DNA from: an uncultured Odoribacter sp.
GTDB lineage: Bacteria; Bacteroidota; Bacteroidia; Bacteroidales; Marinifilaceae
Assembly: GCA_910588375.1 (NCBI GenBank)
Contig: CAJUQA010000003.1
Span: 186,001 to 250,000 of the forward strand
Direction of reading: 5' to 3'
Length of the DNA: 64,000 bases
Every line of letters starts with the position of its first letter. The stretch's first letter is position 1. A model generated the notes under the pieces. The model worked only from the letters and a program-made list of their open reading frames with translations. It had not been told where the DNA came from and ran no database searches. A program made the translations under genes and the position numbers. Of this stretch, positions 51,106-60,072 are shown piece after piece.

Positions 51106-53412
51106 CTATTCATTTTTCAGGGAATGTACCGGATTTTCCGTAGCAGCCTTCACGCTCCGCCATAACAAAGTGGTCAAAGTCACCACCACGGTCAAGGCTC
51201 CCGCGATACAAAATATCCACCAACTCATTTCCGTACGCTGCAAATACGATTCCAGCCAGCGACTCATGAAATAATATGCCAATGGACAAGCAATTAAAAA
51301 ACTGATTAAAACCGGCTTCAGAAAATTCATATTCAACAACCACAGGATTTCACTCACCTTGGCACCGTTCACCCGACGGATACCAATTTCCTTTCGTTTC
51401 TGATCCGTCATAAACGTAGCCAGACCGAACAATCCCAAACAAGAAATGACAATGGCCAACACGGAAAAGAAAGAAACCATCTGGGCAGACTGATGTTCGG
51501 ATGTCACCCAATATTCCACATCCCTGTCCAAGAAACGCACCACCGGCTCCTCACCGAAAATCTCCTTCGCCCGCTTTCTGACCAACTCATACGTTTCACC
51601 CAACTTACCCCCCGCAGCCTTTACACTCAAACACCCCACCCACGGTTTTTGCTCCAAAATAGGAGAAATAAACAACGGTTCCTGTGCGTCTTTATAATCA
51701 TTAAATTGAAACTCTCCCACCACTCCGATAATTTTCAGTTTACGCTCACCCCATATCAAATACTTCCCCACCACATTCCCGCCGATCATCTCTTCTAACT
51801 TGCCGTTCACCAGAATACCCTCCTCCGCTTCCGTAAAAAACGTGCCCTCTTTCAAATGAATATCGTATGTCCGCTGAAAATTCTCATCCGTATACAACAT
51901 GGAAATTAAAGGATTCTGCGTGGGGTCCTTACCTTCCCACGTAAAACCCACCCCATTCCAAAAAACAGAAGTAGGTATCGAATTTGAAACACTCACCGCC
52001 TGCACCCCCGCCTCTTTCATCAATTCGTCCCGCAACACGAAAGCCTTATCTCTTTGCGCTTGATTACGCAAAGACACATACACCACTTCTTCCCAATTAT
52101 ATCCCAAATCCATCGTCCGATACATCCGGATTTGCTTGGAAATAATCAACGTGCAAATAACCAAGGTAACCGACACCACAAACTGTAAAACCACCAACCC
52201 CTGACGTATCCGGGCACTTGAAACCCCGGCGGCATACTTGCCTTTCAATACCTTTGCCGGTTGGAAAGAAGACAGATATAAAGAAGGATATATCCCAGCC
52301 AAGGCCGTCGTTACAACCAACATAATCCCACCTATCCAGAACACCTCCGGACGTACCAAATCATAAGCCTTAAAACTGCCGCCGATAATCGTTCCGAATA
52401 AAGGCACCAGAAAATACGCCAACGCAAATGCCAGCAAATAGGAAAGTAAAACAAGCAGGAAAGTATTACACAAATACCCCACAATCAAAATTATTCGGGA
52501 AGCACCAACTACTTTACGCAACCCCGTCTGAACGGCGGAACGTGAAAAACCCGCCGTGGAAAGATTGACAAAATTAATGCACGCAATCAACAAAATCACC
52601 AAAGCAATCCATCCCATCAGATATACTTTTCCGATATGTCCGAAACCATACAGATAACGCTCTTTCAAAAGTCCTGTCTTGATATACAACTCATTTTCAG
52701 GTGCCGCTTCCATTGCCCGATTTTTGACTTCTTCGGAAAACTTCACGTACCCCTCCATGCTTTTCAATAGCACATAACTCTCATAACTATTGTTATACCA
52801 AGAGCCCAATCCCTCCATATTGCGTTCCATCGGAATAAAAATAATCTCCTCCCGGCCTTGTGTCGCCACCGTACGGCGACGGGGTAAATCCGCCATGACA
52901 CCGCAAACTATAAAATTTCCCACTTCCGTTTCCAACACCTCGTTCAACGGAGACCTGTCTCCGAAAATAACCTTGGCAGCCGAAAGGGTCAATACGCAAC
53001 GATCCTTTTCGCCGGGCACAAAAGGACGACCTTCCGACACCTCTAATCCGAATAAATCGAACAGGTCATAATCCGCATCGTAAACCGACACATTGTAAGA
53101 TTCCGTTTCCCGCTTAACAGTACGGGCAGCACTTTGTATGCGGGCAGCTTTCTCCACTTCCGGACGCTCCTGTTTTAACGCCGTCGCCACTGCGGGAGAA
53201 ACTCCGAAAAAAGGACTCCGTCCCTCATGATACCCTTGTAACGTCACAATCCGGTCTATATTTTTAAACCCGCGGTCCGTTTCCACCTCCTTCAAAACCC
53301 ACATGACAATCAACAGACAACATGCCAGCCCCGTCACCAACCCCAACATATTAATCCAATTGGCTTGGCGGTTTGTGCGGAAACTTCGGAGAAAACTTTT
53401 TAAAATACCCAT
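51106..53412 (-). CDS. Two-repeat FtsX/MacB-type ABC permease F
   Basis: The 768-residue permease has TM1 at about 20-42 (NWINMLGLVTGLACCLLIVMWVL) and the first coupling region VQTGLRKVVGASRII. Helix 5 is followed by MDLGYNWEEVVYV, where the usual Asp and Asn of this motif are replaced. The final coupling motif KEIGIRRVNGAKVSE and three helices lead to NPVHSLKNE, identical in the last nine residues to permease G. It lies 16 bases downstream of ATPase 2, so it is one of that ATPase's likeliest partners. Confidence 0.92.
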   Translation of the reverse strand: MGILKSFLRSFRTNRQANWINMLGLVTGLACCLLIVMWVLKEVETDRGFKNIDRIVTLQGYHEGRSPFFGVSPAVATALKQERPEVEKAARIQSAARTVKRETESYNVSVYDADYDLFDLFGLEVSEGRPFVPGEKDRCVLTLSAAKVIFGDRSPLNEVLETEVGNFIVCGVMADLPRRRTVATQGREEIIFIPMERNMEGLGSWYNNSYESYVLLKSMEGYVKFSEEVKNRAMEAAPENELYIKTGLLKERYLYGFGHIGKVYLMGWIALVILLIACINFVNLSTAGFSRSAVQTGLRKVVGASRIILIVGYLCNTFLLVLLSYLLAFALAYFLVPLFGTIIGGSFKAYDLVRPEVFWIGGIMLVVTTALAGIYPSLYLSSFQPAKVLKGKYAAGVSSARIRQGLVVLQFVVSVTLVICTLIISKQIRMYRTMDLGYNWEEVVYVSLRNQAQRDKAFVLRDELMKEAGVQAVSVSNSIPTSVFWNGVGFTWEGKDPTQNPLISMLYTDENFQRTYDIHLKEGTFFTEAEEGILVNGKLEEMIGGNVVGKYLIWGERKLKIIGVVGEFQFNDYKDAQEPLFISPILEQKPWVGCLSVKAAGGKLGETYELVRKRAKEIFGEEPVVRFLDRDVEYWVTSEHQSAQMVSFFSVLAIVISCLGLFGLATFMTDQKRKEIGIRRVNGAKVSEILWLLNMNFLKPVLISFLIACPLAYYFMSRWLESYLQRTEMSWWIFCIAGALTVVVTLTTLLWRSVKAATENPVHSLKNE

Positions 53413-53428
53413 TATCCCTTTTTATTAC

Positions 53429-54136
53429 TTATAACTTCAAACCTCCCTCCACCGTAGCCATTCCCTCTTTCAGATAACCGTCCATAATATTCACGATACG
53501 TGTCCCGTACTTCGCATTCTGCTCGGAATGGGTCACCTGAATAATTGTCATTCCTTCCTCTTGGTTCAACTTCTTCAATAACTCCATAATCTGCCGTCCC
53601 TGCTCCGAATGCAAATTACCCGTAGGCTCATCTGCCAGCAACAACCGGGGCTTTGCCACAATCGCCCGCGCAATCCCCACCAACTGCTGCTGTCCGCCCG
53701 ACAACTGCTCCGGAAACAAATCCTGCTTCGCCACAATATTAAACCTATCGAGGATGTCCGCCACAATCGCCTTTCTCTCCTTGCCTTTCACCCCCTTATA
53801 CACCAGCGGCATTTCGATATTTTCATACACCGTCATATCCTCCAAAAGATGATATGCCTGAAAAATAAACCCGATATAATTCCGGTGACATAAATTTTTA
53901 TCCTTCTCGCTCATCTTGTGGGCCGGATTGCCCATGAAAAAATATTCTCCTTCCGACGGCTCATCCAGCATGCCGATAATATTCAGTAACGTCGACTTTC
54001 CTGCACCACTCGGTCCCATAATACTCACAAACTCCCCCTCATTCACTGTAAAATCCACATTCTTCAAAATAAACGTACGCTGAAAGCGCGACTTATAATA
54101 TTTATCCACTTTCTTTAATTCAATCATCGTTTCCAT
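53429..54136 (-). CDS. MacB/LolD-type ABC transporter ATPase 2
   Basis: The 235-residue nucleotide-binding protein has Walker A GPSGAGKST (41-49), Q-loop FIFQAYH, Walker B LLLADEPTG (167-175) and H-loop VTHSE. The signature reads LSGGQQQLVGIARA instead of the usual LSGGQQQRVAIARA, so the conserved Arg after QQQ is Leu. Start 54136 is preferred because METMIELKKVDKYY is the family beginning and it is preceded by AAGGAATTT. An ATG at 54175 overlapping the end of permease G is possible. It sits between permeases G and F in the sigma54 operon. Confidence 0.92.
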   Translation of the reverse strand: METMIELKKVDKYYKSRFQRTFILKNVDFTVNEGEFVSIMGPSGAGKSTLLNIIGMLDEPSEGEYFFMGNPAHKMSEKDKNLCHRNYIGFIFQAYHLLEDMTVYENIEMPLVYKGVKGKERKAIVADILDRFNIVAKQDLFPEQLSGGQQQLVGIARAIVAKPRLLLADEPTGNLHSEQGRQIMELLKKLNQEEGMTIIQVTHSEQNAKYGTRIVNIMDGYLKEGMATVEGGLKL

Positions 54137-54167
54137 AAATTCCTTACCTATTATTTCATTTACAATA

Positions 54168-56492
54168 CTATTCATTTTTCAGCGAATGCACCGGATTCAC
54201 CATAGCAGCTTTCACACTCTGCCATCCTACAATCAACAAAGCGATAAAAGCGGCAAAAACACCTGCCACTCCGAAAATCCACCAGTTCAAATCAATACGA
54301 TAAGCGAAACCGCTCAACCACTGTGTCATCGCATACCATGCCAACGGGCATGCCAATACGAAAGCCAGCAAAATCCATTTCATGAAACTATTGACCAGCA
54401 TACGCAACACTTCCGCCACCGTTGCCCCGTTCACCCGACGGATACCGATTTCCTTCACCCGTTGCTGGATAAAATAAGCTGCCATCGCCAAAATACCCAT
54501 CATGGACAAAACAATTGCCAGTATGGAAAAATAACCAATCAACCGCCCCGTTCGCTCACTGCTTTCGTACCACTGATTAATTGTCTGATCCATAAACTCA
54601 GCCTCAACAAGCGCCCCGTTAGTAAACTGACTATACACATCAGTCACCTGTTTATAAGTCCTGCTTATATCCGAAGAATTTATCTTCACCAAAATACTCC
54701 AAGGCCACTCCCCTTCCTGCAAAGGCTTAAAATAAGCCGGTCCCACCTCCTGTGTCAAATCGCGGAAATGAAAATCCTTCACTACTCCTAAAATCGGAGT
54801 ACTGCTCTCTCCGTCAAAACTGCACTCTGTCGGCATACTATCCAGCTCCAAAGCCTTCACTCCCGTTTCATTCAGCCATATTCCCTGAGGCGACATGGCG
54901 ACATGATTCCGTTTCACCTCAATGCCCATCAACCGGAAGAAAGCCGTATCCACTTTAAACGTCTGAAAACTCAATGGCCGGTCATGATAAGTAAACGAAT
55001 TATTATTCCCTCCGTCCACCGGACTACCACACACAAACGATACACCCGTTACCTCCGGTATTTTCTCAAACTCACTCCGTAAAGCTGTTTTCTGTGCTCC
55101 ATTTACACCACTATTCCCAATACAAATCACATTTTCCCTGTCAAATCCCAATTGATAATGACGTAAAAAATCCGTCTGTTTCCAAATCACAATCGTACAG
55201 ACAATCAACGCAATCGCTATCGTATACTGGAACGAAATCAACGCCTTGCTGTAAACACCCTTGCTCTTCTTGCGGAAAGCCCCTTTCAGCACATCCACCG
55301 GATTAAAGCGGGTAATCAGGAAGGCAGGTGCCAGACCGGCAATTATCCCCAATACCGCTACCGCCAACACGGCCCACAAAATCATCATACCGTGGCAATG
55401 CTCCCCGATAACCACATGCGTATTCAACAACTGATTAAATATCGGTTGGAATAGATAGCTGAAAACAATGGCCAAACCGAAAGAGATAAAACAGAGAATC
55501 ATCGACTCTCCGATGAATTGCCGGAACAACTGTCGGTTGTCCGTACCAAGCAACTTCTTCACCGATGCCTCCTTTGCCCGGAAACCTGCTTGCGCCACCG
55601 ACAAATTATTGTAATTAATCAATGCCAACAACAAAATCACCAAAGCAATTGCCGCCAACAACGTCACCAACATCTGACTGTTTCCGTGTGTTCCGACCCC
55701 GTCTTTTCCTCCGAAATAACACTCGGCCAAAGGTTCAAAATTAAATTCCTTCACATATCCACGCTGATACAGCCAATATCTTTCCTGAAAAAATTCCTGA
55801 ATATCCGGAGCCTTGGAAGGCAAATCCGTCCCAGCCTTCGCCATCACATAAAGCCCGAATGAACTGTTTCCGTCATTCTGCAACACCCACTGATTATTCC
55901 ATAATACACTCAAAAAAGGGAAAGGTACTATCCCGTCGGCTTTATTAAAATGTGTATTCTCAGGTAAATCCTCTACCACTCCGGTGACTGTCAGTTTATG
56001 ACTTCCGTTACACAACAACTCTTTCCCGACAGCCTCCTCGTTTCCGAATATCTTGCGGGCATACGAACGGGTAAGTACCACCGAATTGGTAAGTTTCAAA
56101 ACCTCTGCCGGATCTCCCTCCAACAAACGGAAAGAAAACATATTGAAAAATGTAGAATCTACCAATAGCATATTGAAAATCACCTGTTCATGCTGTAAAT
56201 TCTCTACCGACTCCGAAGCTCTAAACAAGCGGGTATAACACTCCACCTCCGGATATGTACGCTGCAAATACCCCCCGATTGTAGGACCGAAATTGGAACT
56301 TCTCTCATTCACTGCCCGGAAAATCCGCTCTTTATTCACATGAAACTGGTCTACAGACAACTCCTGCCGGATATAAGCCCCCAACAGAATAACAAACGTC
56401 AGCGACAAAGCAAATCCCAATACGATAATACCGGTATACAACTTATTCCGCCACAGATTGCGAAAAAACAGGTTCAGATTTGAAATACTCAT
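54168..56492 (-). CDS. Two-repeat FtsX/MacB-type ABC permease G
   Basis: The 774-residue permease is first in the five-gene operon (G, ATPase 2, F, E, D). TM1 is at about 15-37 (LYTGIIVLGFALSLTFVILLGAYI). The first coupling region is KEASVKKLLGTDNRQ. YQLGFDRENVICI follows helix 5, and the final coupling motif KEIGIRRVNGATVAE plus three helices lead to NPVHSLKNE. It is transcribed from the best-matching sigma54-like promoter of the window. Being adjacent to ATPase 2, G and F probably form its core complex, as homo- or heterodimer. Confidence 0.92.
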   Translation of the reverse strand: MSISNLNLFFRNLWRNKLYTGIIVLGFALSLTFVILLGAYIRQELSVDQFHVNKERIFRAVNERSSNFGPTIGGYLQRTYPEVECYTRLFRASESVENLQHEQVIFNMLLVDSTFFNMFSFRLLEGDPAEVLKLTNSVVLTRSYARKIFGNEEAVGKELLCNGSHKLTVTGVVEDLPENTHFNKADGIVPFPFLSVLWNNQWVLQNDGNSSFGLYVMAKAGTDLPSKAPDIQEFFQERYWLYQRGYVKEFNFEPLAECYFGGKDGVGTHGNSQMLVTLLAAIALVILLLALINYNNLSVAQAGFRAKEASVKKLLGTDNRQLFRQFIGESMILCFISFGLAIVFSYLFQPIFNQLLNTHVVIGEHCHGMMILWAVLAVAVLGIIAGLAPAFLITRFNPVDVLKGAFRKKSKGVYSKALISFQYTIAIALIVCTIVIWKQTDFLRHYQLGFDRENVICIGNSGVNGAQKTALRSEFEKIPEVTGVSFVCGSPVDGGNNNSFTYHDRPLSFQTFKVDTAFFRLMGIEVKRNHVAMSPQGIWLNETGVKALELDSMPTECSFDGESSTPILGVVKDFHFRDLTQEVGPAYFKPLQEGEWPWSILVKINSSDISRTYKQVTDVYSQFTNGALVEAEFMDQTINQWYESSERTGRLIGYFSILAIVLSMMGILAMAAYFIQQRVKEIGIRRVNGATVAEVLRMLVNSFMKWILLAFVLACPLAWYAMTQWLSGFAYRIDLNWWIFGVAGVFAAFIALLIVGWQSVKAAMVNPVHSLKNE

Positions 56493-56533
56493 AATATGAT
56501 AGTTTTATAATTTTCTACACATACCCTTTCTCC

Positions 56534-56549
56534 AGCAATACGCATGCCA
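56534..56549 (-). promoter_or_regulatory. Sigma54 (-24/-12) promoter of the five-gene ABC operon
   Basis: On the minus strand TGGCATG-N4-TTGCT, a full -12 match and one mismatch in the -24 half, with GG and GC correctly spaced. The start codon of permease G is 41 bases downstream. Confidence 0.8.
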
Positions 56550-56604
56550 ATCACGCCAACCACATGATAACCAATTATATACAAAACATTATATATTATC
56601 AGAG

Positions 56605-56643
56605 TGTAAAAAAATAAGACACCGTACGTCTAATAATTTTACA
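56605..56643. promoter_or_regulatory. Tandem enhancer sites for the five-gene ABC operon
   Basis: TGTA-N9-GACA (56605-56621) and CGTC-N9-TACA (56627-56643), starts 22 bp apart. The proximal site lies 55 bases upstream of the -24 element, as for permease A. Confidence 0.7.
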
Positions 56644-56661
56644 AAAAAGAAAAGGAAAAGA

Positions 56662-56697
56662 ATAGCCGGGACGGCATAATTATGTCATCCCGGCTAT
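56662..56697 (-). terminator. Terminator of the cysQ-M18-HMA operon
   Basis: ATAGCCGGGA (56662-56671) pairs perfectly with TCCCGGCTAT (56688-56697), with further pairing inside (CATAATTATG). On the minus strand it is followed by a T/C-rich tract. Confidence 0.8.
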
Positions 56698-56710
56698 AAA
56701 TCAGTATTCA

Positions 56711-56917
56711 TTATAACAATTCAGCTTTGAAGCCAGCGGCCTGAACGGCGGAGAGAATGGTTTCAACAGGAAGGGTTGTTGTTACCGTCAGGATTTTATC
56801 CGGACTGCTTACATCCGCACTCCAGTCCTCCGGAGCGAGTATTTCATTCAAATGAGGTGTCAGCTTGGCGACACAGCCCCCGCATTTCAAAGTAGTTTTA
56901 AATCTATATGTGTTCAT
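56711..56917 (-). CDS. Heavy-metal-associated (HMA) domain protein
   Basis: The 68-residue single HMA domain has a beta-alpha-beta start MNTYRFKTTLKCGGCVAKLTPHLNEI, with metal-binding Cys12 and Cys15 in a CGGC loop (instead of the common MxCxxC). It ends in an IL..VQAAGFKAELL strand. Such proteins bind Cu(I) or another soft metal and pass it to a P-type ATPase. It follows the M18 aminopeptidase by 11 bases and precedes a terminator, so it is the last gene of that operon. No metal pump is nearby. Confidence 0.85.
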   Translation of the reverse strand: MNTYRFKTTLKCGGCVAKLTPHLNEILAPEDWSADVSSPDKILTVTTTLPVETILSAVQAAGFKAELL

Positions 56918-56928
56918 ATTCTCCGTAT

Positions 56929-58227
56929 TTATATATTATAAAATGTCGTAAATGCTTTAATTACATAGTCATGGTCCTGCGTCCCAGCAGTTTCGCGTAC
57001 CGAGTGCATTCCCCACATAGGATTACCTATATCCACACCCCGGAGTTCCATTTGGGAGAGAAGGATATTGCCCAACGTCGAGCCGCCCGCCATATCGGAA
57101 TGATTGACAAACGTCTGGTAAGGTACTCCCGCCATACGGCACACCGTGGCAAAAACAGCGGCAGAATCACCGTCGGTCACATACTTTTGATTGGCATTCA
57201 GTTTAATAACCGGCCCGCCATTCATCACGGGATGATTGGTTGGATCATGCTTTTCAGGATAATTCGGATGCAAAGCGTGAGCCATATCCGCCGAAATCAT
57301 AAACGAATGGTGGATGGCACGATGCAAATCTTCCGTACTTCCTCCCAGACCGGCAACAATCCGTTCTATTATCGTCCTCAACATCGGTGAACCGGCACCC
57401 TGTTTCGTACCACTTCCCACCTCCTCATTATCAAACACAGCCAATACTTTTGTGCCGTCGCAATCCTGCGAAGCCAACAACGCTTTCATTCCGGCATGCA
57501 CCATCGCCAAATCATCCAACTTGCCGCATGAAATAAATTCATCCTGCAACCCGGTGAAACAACCTTTTTCATAATCATACAACGTCAGGTCAAAATCCAG
57601 AATCAGTTCCGGTTCTATCTGCATTTCTCCGGCAATCAATTTCAGCAGGAAATTATCCTTCTCGAAATGTTCGTTAATCATCCCCAACACCGGCAGCATA
57701 TCCTTCTGTCTGCTCAGCGGATTGCCTTGCTCATTAATCGTGCGGTTAAAATGAATCGCTATATGGGGAATAACCAGCAAAGGCCGTTTGAAATTCACAA
57801 ACCTCACGGCCGGCTTAAGCGGATTATCGCTTTTAAGCAACACCCTCCCCGCCATTGACAGGGGACGATCGAACCAGGTATATAAAATCGGCCCGCCATA
57901 CACTTCTGTATTCAACTTCAGATACTTCCCTTCCACCGTCATTTCTGCGGCAGGCTTAATACGAAACGTCGGTGAATCGCTGTGGGCACAAATCAGTTTA
58001 AATCCGTTTTCAGCCACATCCCCTTTTCCGGGCACAAAAGCAAACAGAGAAGAATGGTTTTTAGTAACAAAATATCTCCCTCCCCGTTCGATATGCCATG
58101 CTTCTCCCGAAAACAACTGTTTAAACCCCTGCTCCGTCAACTCCCGTTTGATATTCTGAATAGCGTGGTAATTGGTCGGACTTTCATTGATAAACTGTAT
58201 CAGTTCCTGTGCAGCTTCCTTTTCCAT
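56929..58227 (-). CDS. M18-family aspartyl/glutamyl aminopeptidase
   Basis: The 432-residue cytosolic metallo-aminopeptidase has the metal-site segments ICAHSDSPTFRIKP (His-x-Asp near residue 95), VFDNEEVGSGTKQGAGSP (Glu-Glu pair near 265) and FVNHSDMAGGSTLGNI near the C-terminus. It is typical of M18/DNPEP dinuclear zinc peptidases, which remove acidic or neutral N-terminal residues. Length and motif order match the bacterial family. It is second of three genes in one operon, 12 bases after the CysQ-like gene. Confidence 0.93.
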   Translation of the reverse strand: MEKEAAQELIQFINESPTNYHAIQNIKRELTEQGFKQLFSGEAWHIERGGRYFVTKNHSSLFAFVPGKGDVAENGFKLICAHSDSPTFRIKPAAEMTVEGKYLKLNTEVYGGPILYTWFDRPLSMAGRVLLKSDNPLKPAVRFVNFKRPLLVIPHIAIHFNRTINEQGNPLSRQKDMLPVLGMINEHFEKDNFLLKLIAGEMQIEPELILDFDLTLYDYEKGCFTGLQDEFISCGKLDDLAMVHAGMKALLASQDCDGTKVLAVFDNEEVGSGTKQGAGSPMLRTIIERIVAGLGGSTEDLHRAIHHSFMISADMAHALHPNYPEKHDPTNHPVMNGGPVIKLNANQKYVTDGDSAAVFATVCRMAGVPYQTFVNHSDMAGGSTLGNILLSQMELRGVDIGNPMWGMHSVRETAGTQDHDYVIKAFTTFYNI

Positions 58228-58239
58228 AACAATATGATT

Positions 58240-59079
58240 CTAATTTCCGGTTTTGTGATAATGGATAAACACTTCATTTCCTTCCTCAATCTGTTCTTTC
58301 AGTTTTTTACTGAACATGATAAAAGGAGGATTCACCATGCTTTCCTTATTATATTCTACATTCGAATAATTCTCGGGATTCACCACCAATCCGCCGGCTG
58401 TCTCCACAATCAGCTGTCCAGCAGCCGAATCCCATTCATAACAACGTCCGAATTTCGGATAAATATCCGCCAGCCCCTTCGCTATCTCACACTGCTTGGC
58501 GGATGCCCCCAAAGGTATCAGTTCCACACTATACCCCTTCGTCTGCAAATAGTCGATATATTCAAACTCGGCCTCCGTCATATTAAAACGGCTGACCACC
58601 ATTTTCAGTTTCGAGCCGGTAGAAGTATTCTGTGAAAGTTCGGATATGACGCCGTCTTTTTTGATATAACACTTGTCATTCTTGCTGGCCCATATAATTT
58701 CATTATCCCGGACATTATTGATAACGCCGAAAATCGGCTGACCATCCTCAATCAAGGCAACATTCACACAAAACCGCCCGTTCTTATAAATAAATTCCTT
58801 TGTACCGTCGAGCGGGTCCACCAGCCAGAACATATCCCACTTTTTCCGGACATTGTACTCCGGAACATTCGATTCCTCACTGACAACCGGTATATCGGGG
58901 AAAAGAGACTTCAAATCCTTCCGCAACATCTCATTCGACAACTTATCGGCCTCGGTCACCGGCGTGGCATCGGCTTTCATTTCAATATCCAGATCCTGTT
59001 TCTTATATACGTCTAACAAAGCATTTCCCGCTTTTTCAATCATTTCCAGAACCTGATTGATACTTTCTTCTGCTAACAT
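58240..59079 (-). CDS. cysQ: 3'(2'),5'-bisphosphate nucleotidase
   Basis: The 279-residue inositol-monophosphatase-fold enzyme has the metal-binding sequences VVSEESN (near residue 68), WLVDPLDGTKEF (near 88) and EWDSAAGQLIVETAGG near the C-terminus. The CysQ-like order suggests it hydrolyses 3'-phosphoadenosine 5'-phosphate made during sulfate activation. Start 59079 is the first ATG (MLAEESINQVLEM); an in-frame TTG three codons upstream is unlikely. It heads a three-gene operon. Confidence 0.9.
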   Translation of the reverse strand: MLAEESINQVLEMIEKAGNALLDVYKKQDLDIEMKADATPVTEADKLSNEMLRKDLKSLFPDIPVVSEESNVPEYNVRKKWDMFWLVDPLDGTKEFIYKNGRFCVNVALIEDGQPIFGVINNVRDNEIIWASKNDKCYIKKDGVISELSQNTSTGSKLKMVVSRFNMTEAEFEYIDYLQTKGYSVELIPLGASAKQCEIAKGLADIYPKFGRCYEWDSAAGQLIVETAGGLVVNPENYSNVEYNKESMVNPPFIMFSKKLKEQIEEGNEVFIHYHKTGN

Positions 59080-59333
59080 TCGGAACAATATTAATTTTCA
59101 TCTAAAGTTAGGCTAAAGTAGCAAATAAAATCCGAAAGTTAAAAATCCTGACCCGAATAAAAACAAAAGAATCCGCAAAATCCGGACAAACACCTGCACC
59201 GCAACACTATTTACCAATATTCGACGCCAATTAATATAGATAAAATAATATTGGGCAACTTTCCCCGGTCCTATCCGTTCTAATAATAGACGAACAAAAA
59301 TATTTTACAAACATAACCCAAAACCTTACAACC

Positions 59334-59561
59334 ATGAACCAAGAAAACATTCCATACACACAAGCCGCCCGCGAACCCTCCAAAGGGAACAATCCGGAAT
59401 CCCAAAACAAACAATCGGCGACACACAGCCCTACCAATTATTTCAGGGACAACCTTCAAAAACAAAAAGAAGAAACCAAAAGAAAAATCAAAGAAAAAAT
59501 GGACGACTGCCTGAAAAACAGACTGAACAAACCCACATTCTTTAAAGAGAAAAAAAGTTGA
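59334..59561 (+). CDS. Small charged hypothetical protein
   Basis: The 75-residue frame has a Gln/Asn/Pro-rich N-terminal half and a strongly charged helical C-terminal half (LQKQKEETKRKIKEKMDDCLKNRL). There is no signal, membrane segment or recognised family. It lies 39 bases before the thioesterase gene, whose promoter overlaps the end of this frame. Coding potential is plausible but unproven, and no consensus promoter precedes it. Confidence 0.35.
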   Translation: MNQENIPYTQAAREPSKGNNPESQNKQSATHSPTNYFRDNLQKQKEETKRKIKEKMDDCLKNRLNKPTFFKEKKS

Positions 59562-59572
59562 AAGTTTTTTCT

Positions 59573-59580
59573 TACTTTTG
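59573..59580 (+). promoter_or_regulatory. -7 element of the thioesterase gene
   Basis: TACTTTTG matches TAnnTTTG, 20 bases before the ATG at 59601. No convincing -33 partner. Confidence 0.45.
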
Positions 59581-59600
59581 ACCACTCTAAGTGGAATTTT

Positions 59601-60008
59601 ATGAAAGAATACCAGTTTGAATTGGAAATGAAAGTGCGCGACTACGAATGCGACCTGCAATGTATCGTCAACAACGCCAACTACCAACATTACATGGAGC
59701 ATGCCCGGCACGAGTTTCTCGAAAAAGCAGGGGCCAACTTCGGACAACTTCACCAACAGGGAATTGACGCTGTTGTCGCCAAAGTAGAAATAGAATACAA
59801 AACCTCCTTAATCAGCGGCGACCGTTTTGTCGTAAAACTGAACATCGCCCGGGAAGGCGTAAAACTGGTTTTCTTTGAAGACATCTACCGTCTTTCCGAC
59901 CTCAAACTATGTGCCCGCGGAAGAGTGGAATCCGTTTGTTTAGACCACGGACGCCTTACAAGGGGAGAGTTGTTTGATGAAATTTTTGCCGATTGGCTAA
60001 AAAAATAA
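59601..60008 (+). CDS. Acyl-CoA thioesterase (4HBT hotdog fold)
   Basis: The 135-residue hotdog-fold protein has the typical helix CIVNNANYQHYMEHARHEFLEKAG (residues 22-45), the strand-rich VVAKVEIEYKTSLISGDRFVVKLNI middle and an ARGRVESVCLD end. This places it in the 4-hydroxybenzoyl-CoA/YbgC-like thioesterases, which hydrolyse short or medium acyl-CoA esters. The conserved acidic and Asn-Asn residues near position 25 are present. It is monocistronic, and a tRNA gene follows. Confidence 0.9.
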   Translation: MKEYQFELEMKVRDYECDLQCIVNNANYQHYMEHARHEFLEKAGANFGQLHQQGIDAVVAKVEIEYKTSLISGDRFVVKLNIAREGVKLVFFEDIYRLSDLKLCARGRVESVCLDHGRLTRGELFDEIFADWLKK

Positions 60009-60016
60009 GATAAAAA

Positions 60017-60047
60017 TTTGGTGCGACACAAAAAAGCACTACATTTG
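60017..60047 (+). promoter_or_regulatory. Consensus -33/-7 promoter of tRNA-Val
   Basis: TTTG (60017-60020), exactly 19 bases, TACATTTG (60040-60047): a perfect match to the Bacteroidetes housekeeping consensus, 25 bases before the tRNA. Confidence 0.85.
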
Positions 60048-60072
60048 TAGCCGCAATCGAAACAGATCGCAC

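Noticed and set aside
46294..56492. Tandem permeases as composite transposon or phage genes
   Set aside because: They are coherent FtsX/MacB genes with conserved coupling motifs and short operon spacing; no transposase or terminal repeats were found.
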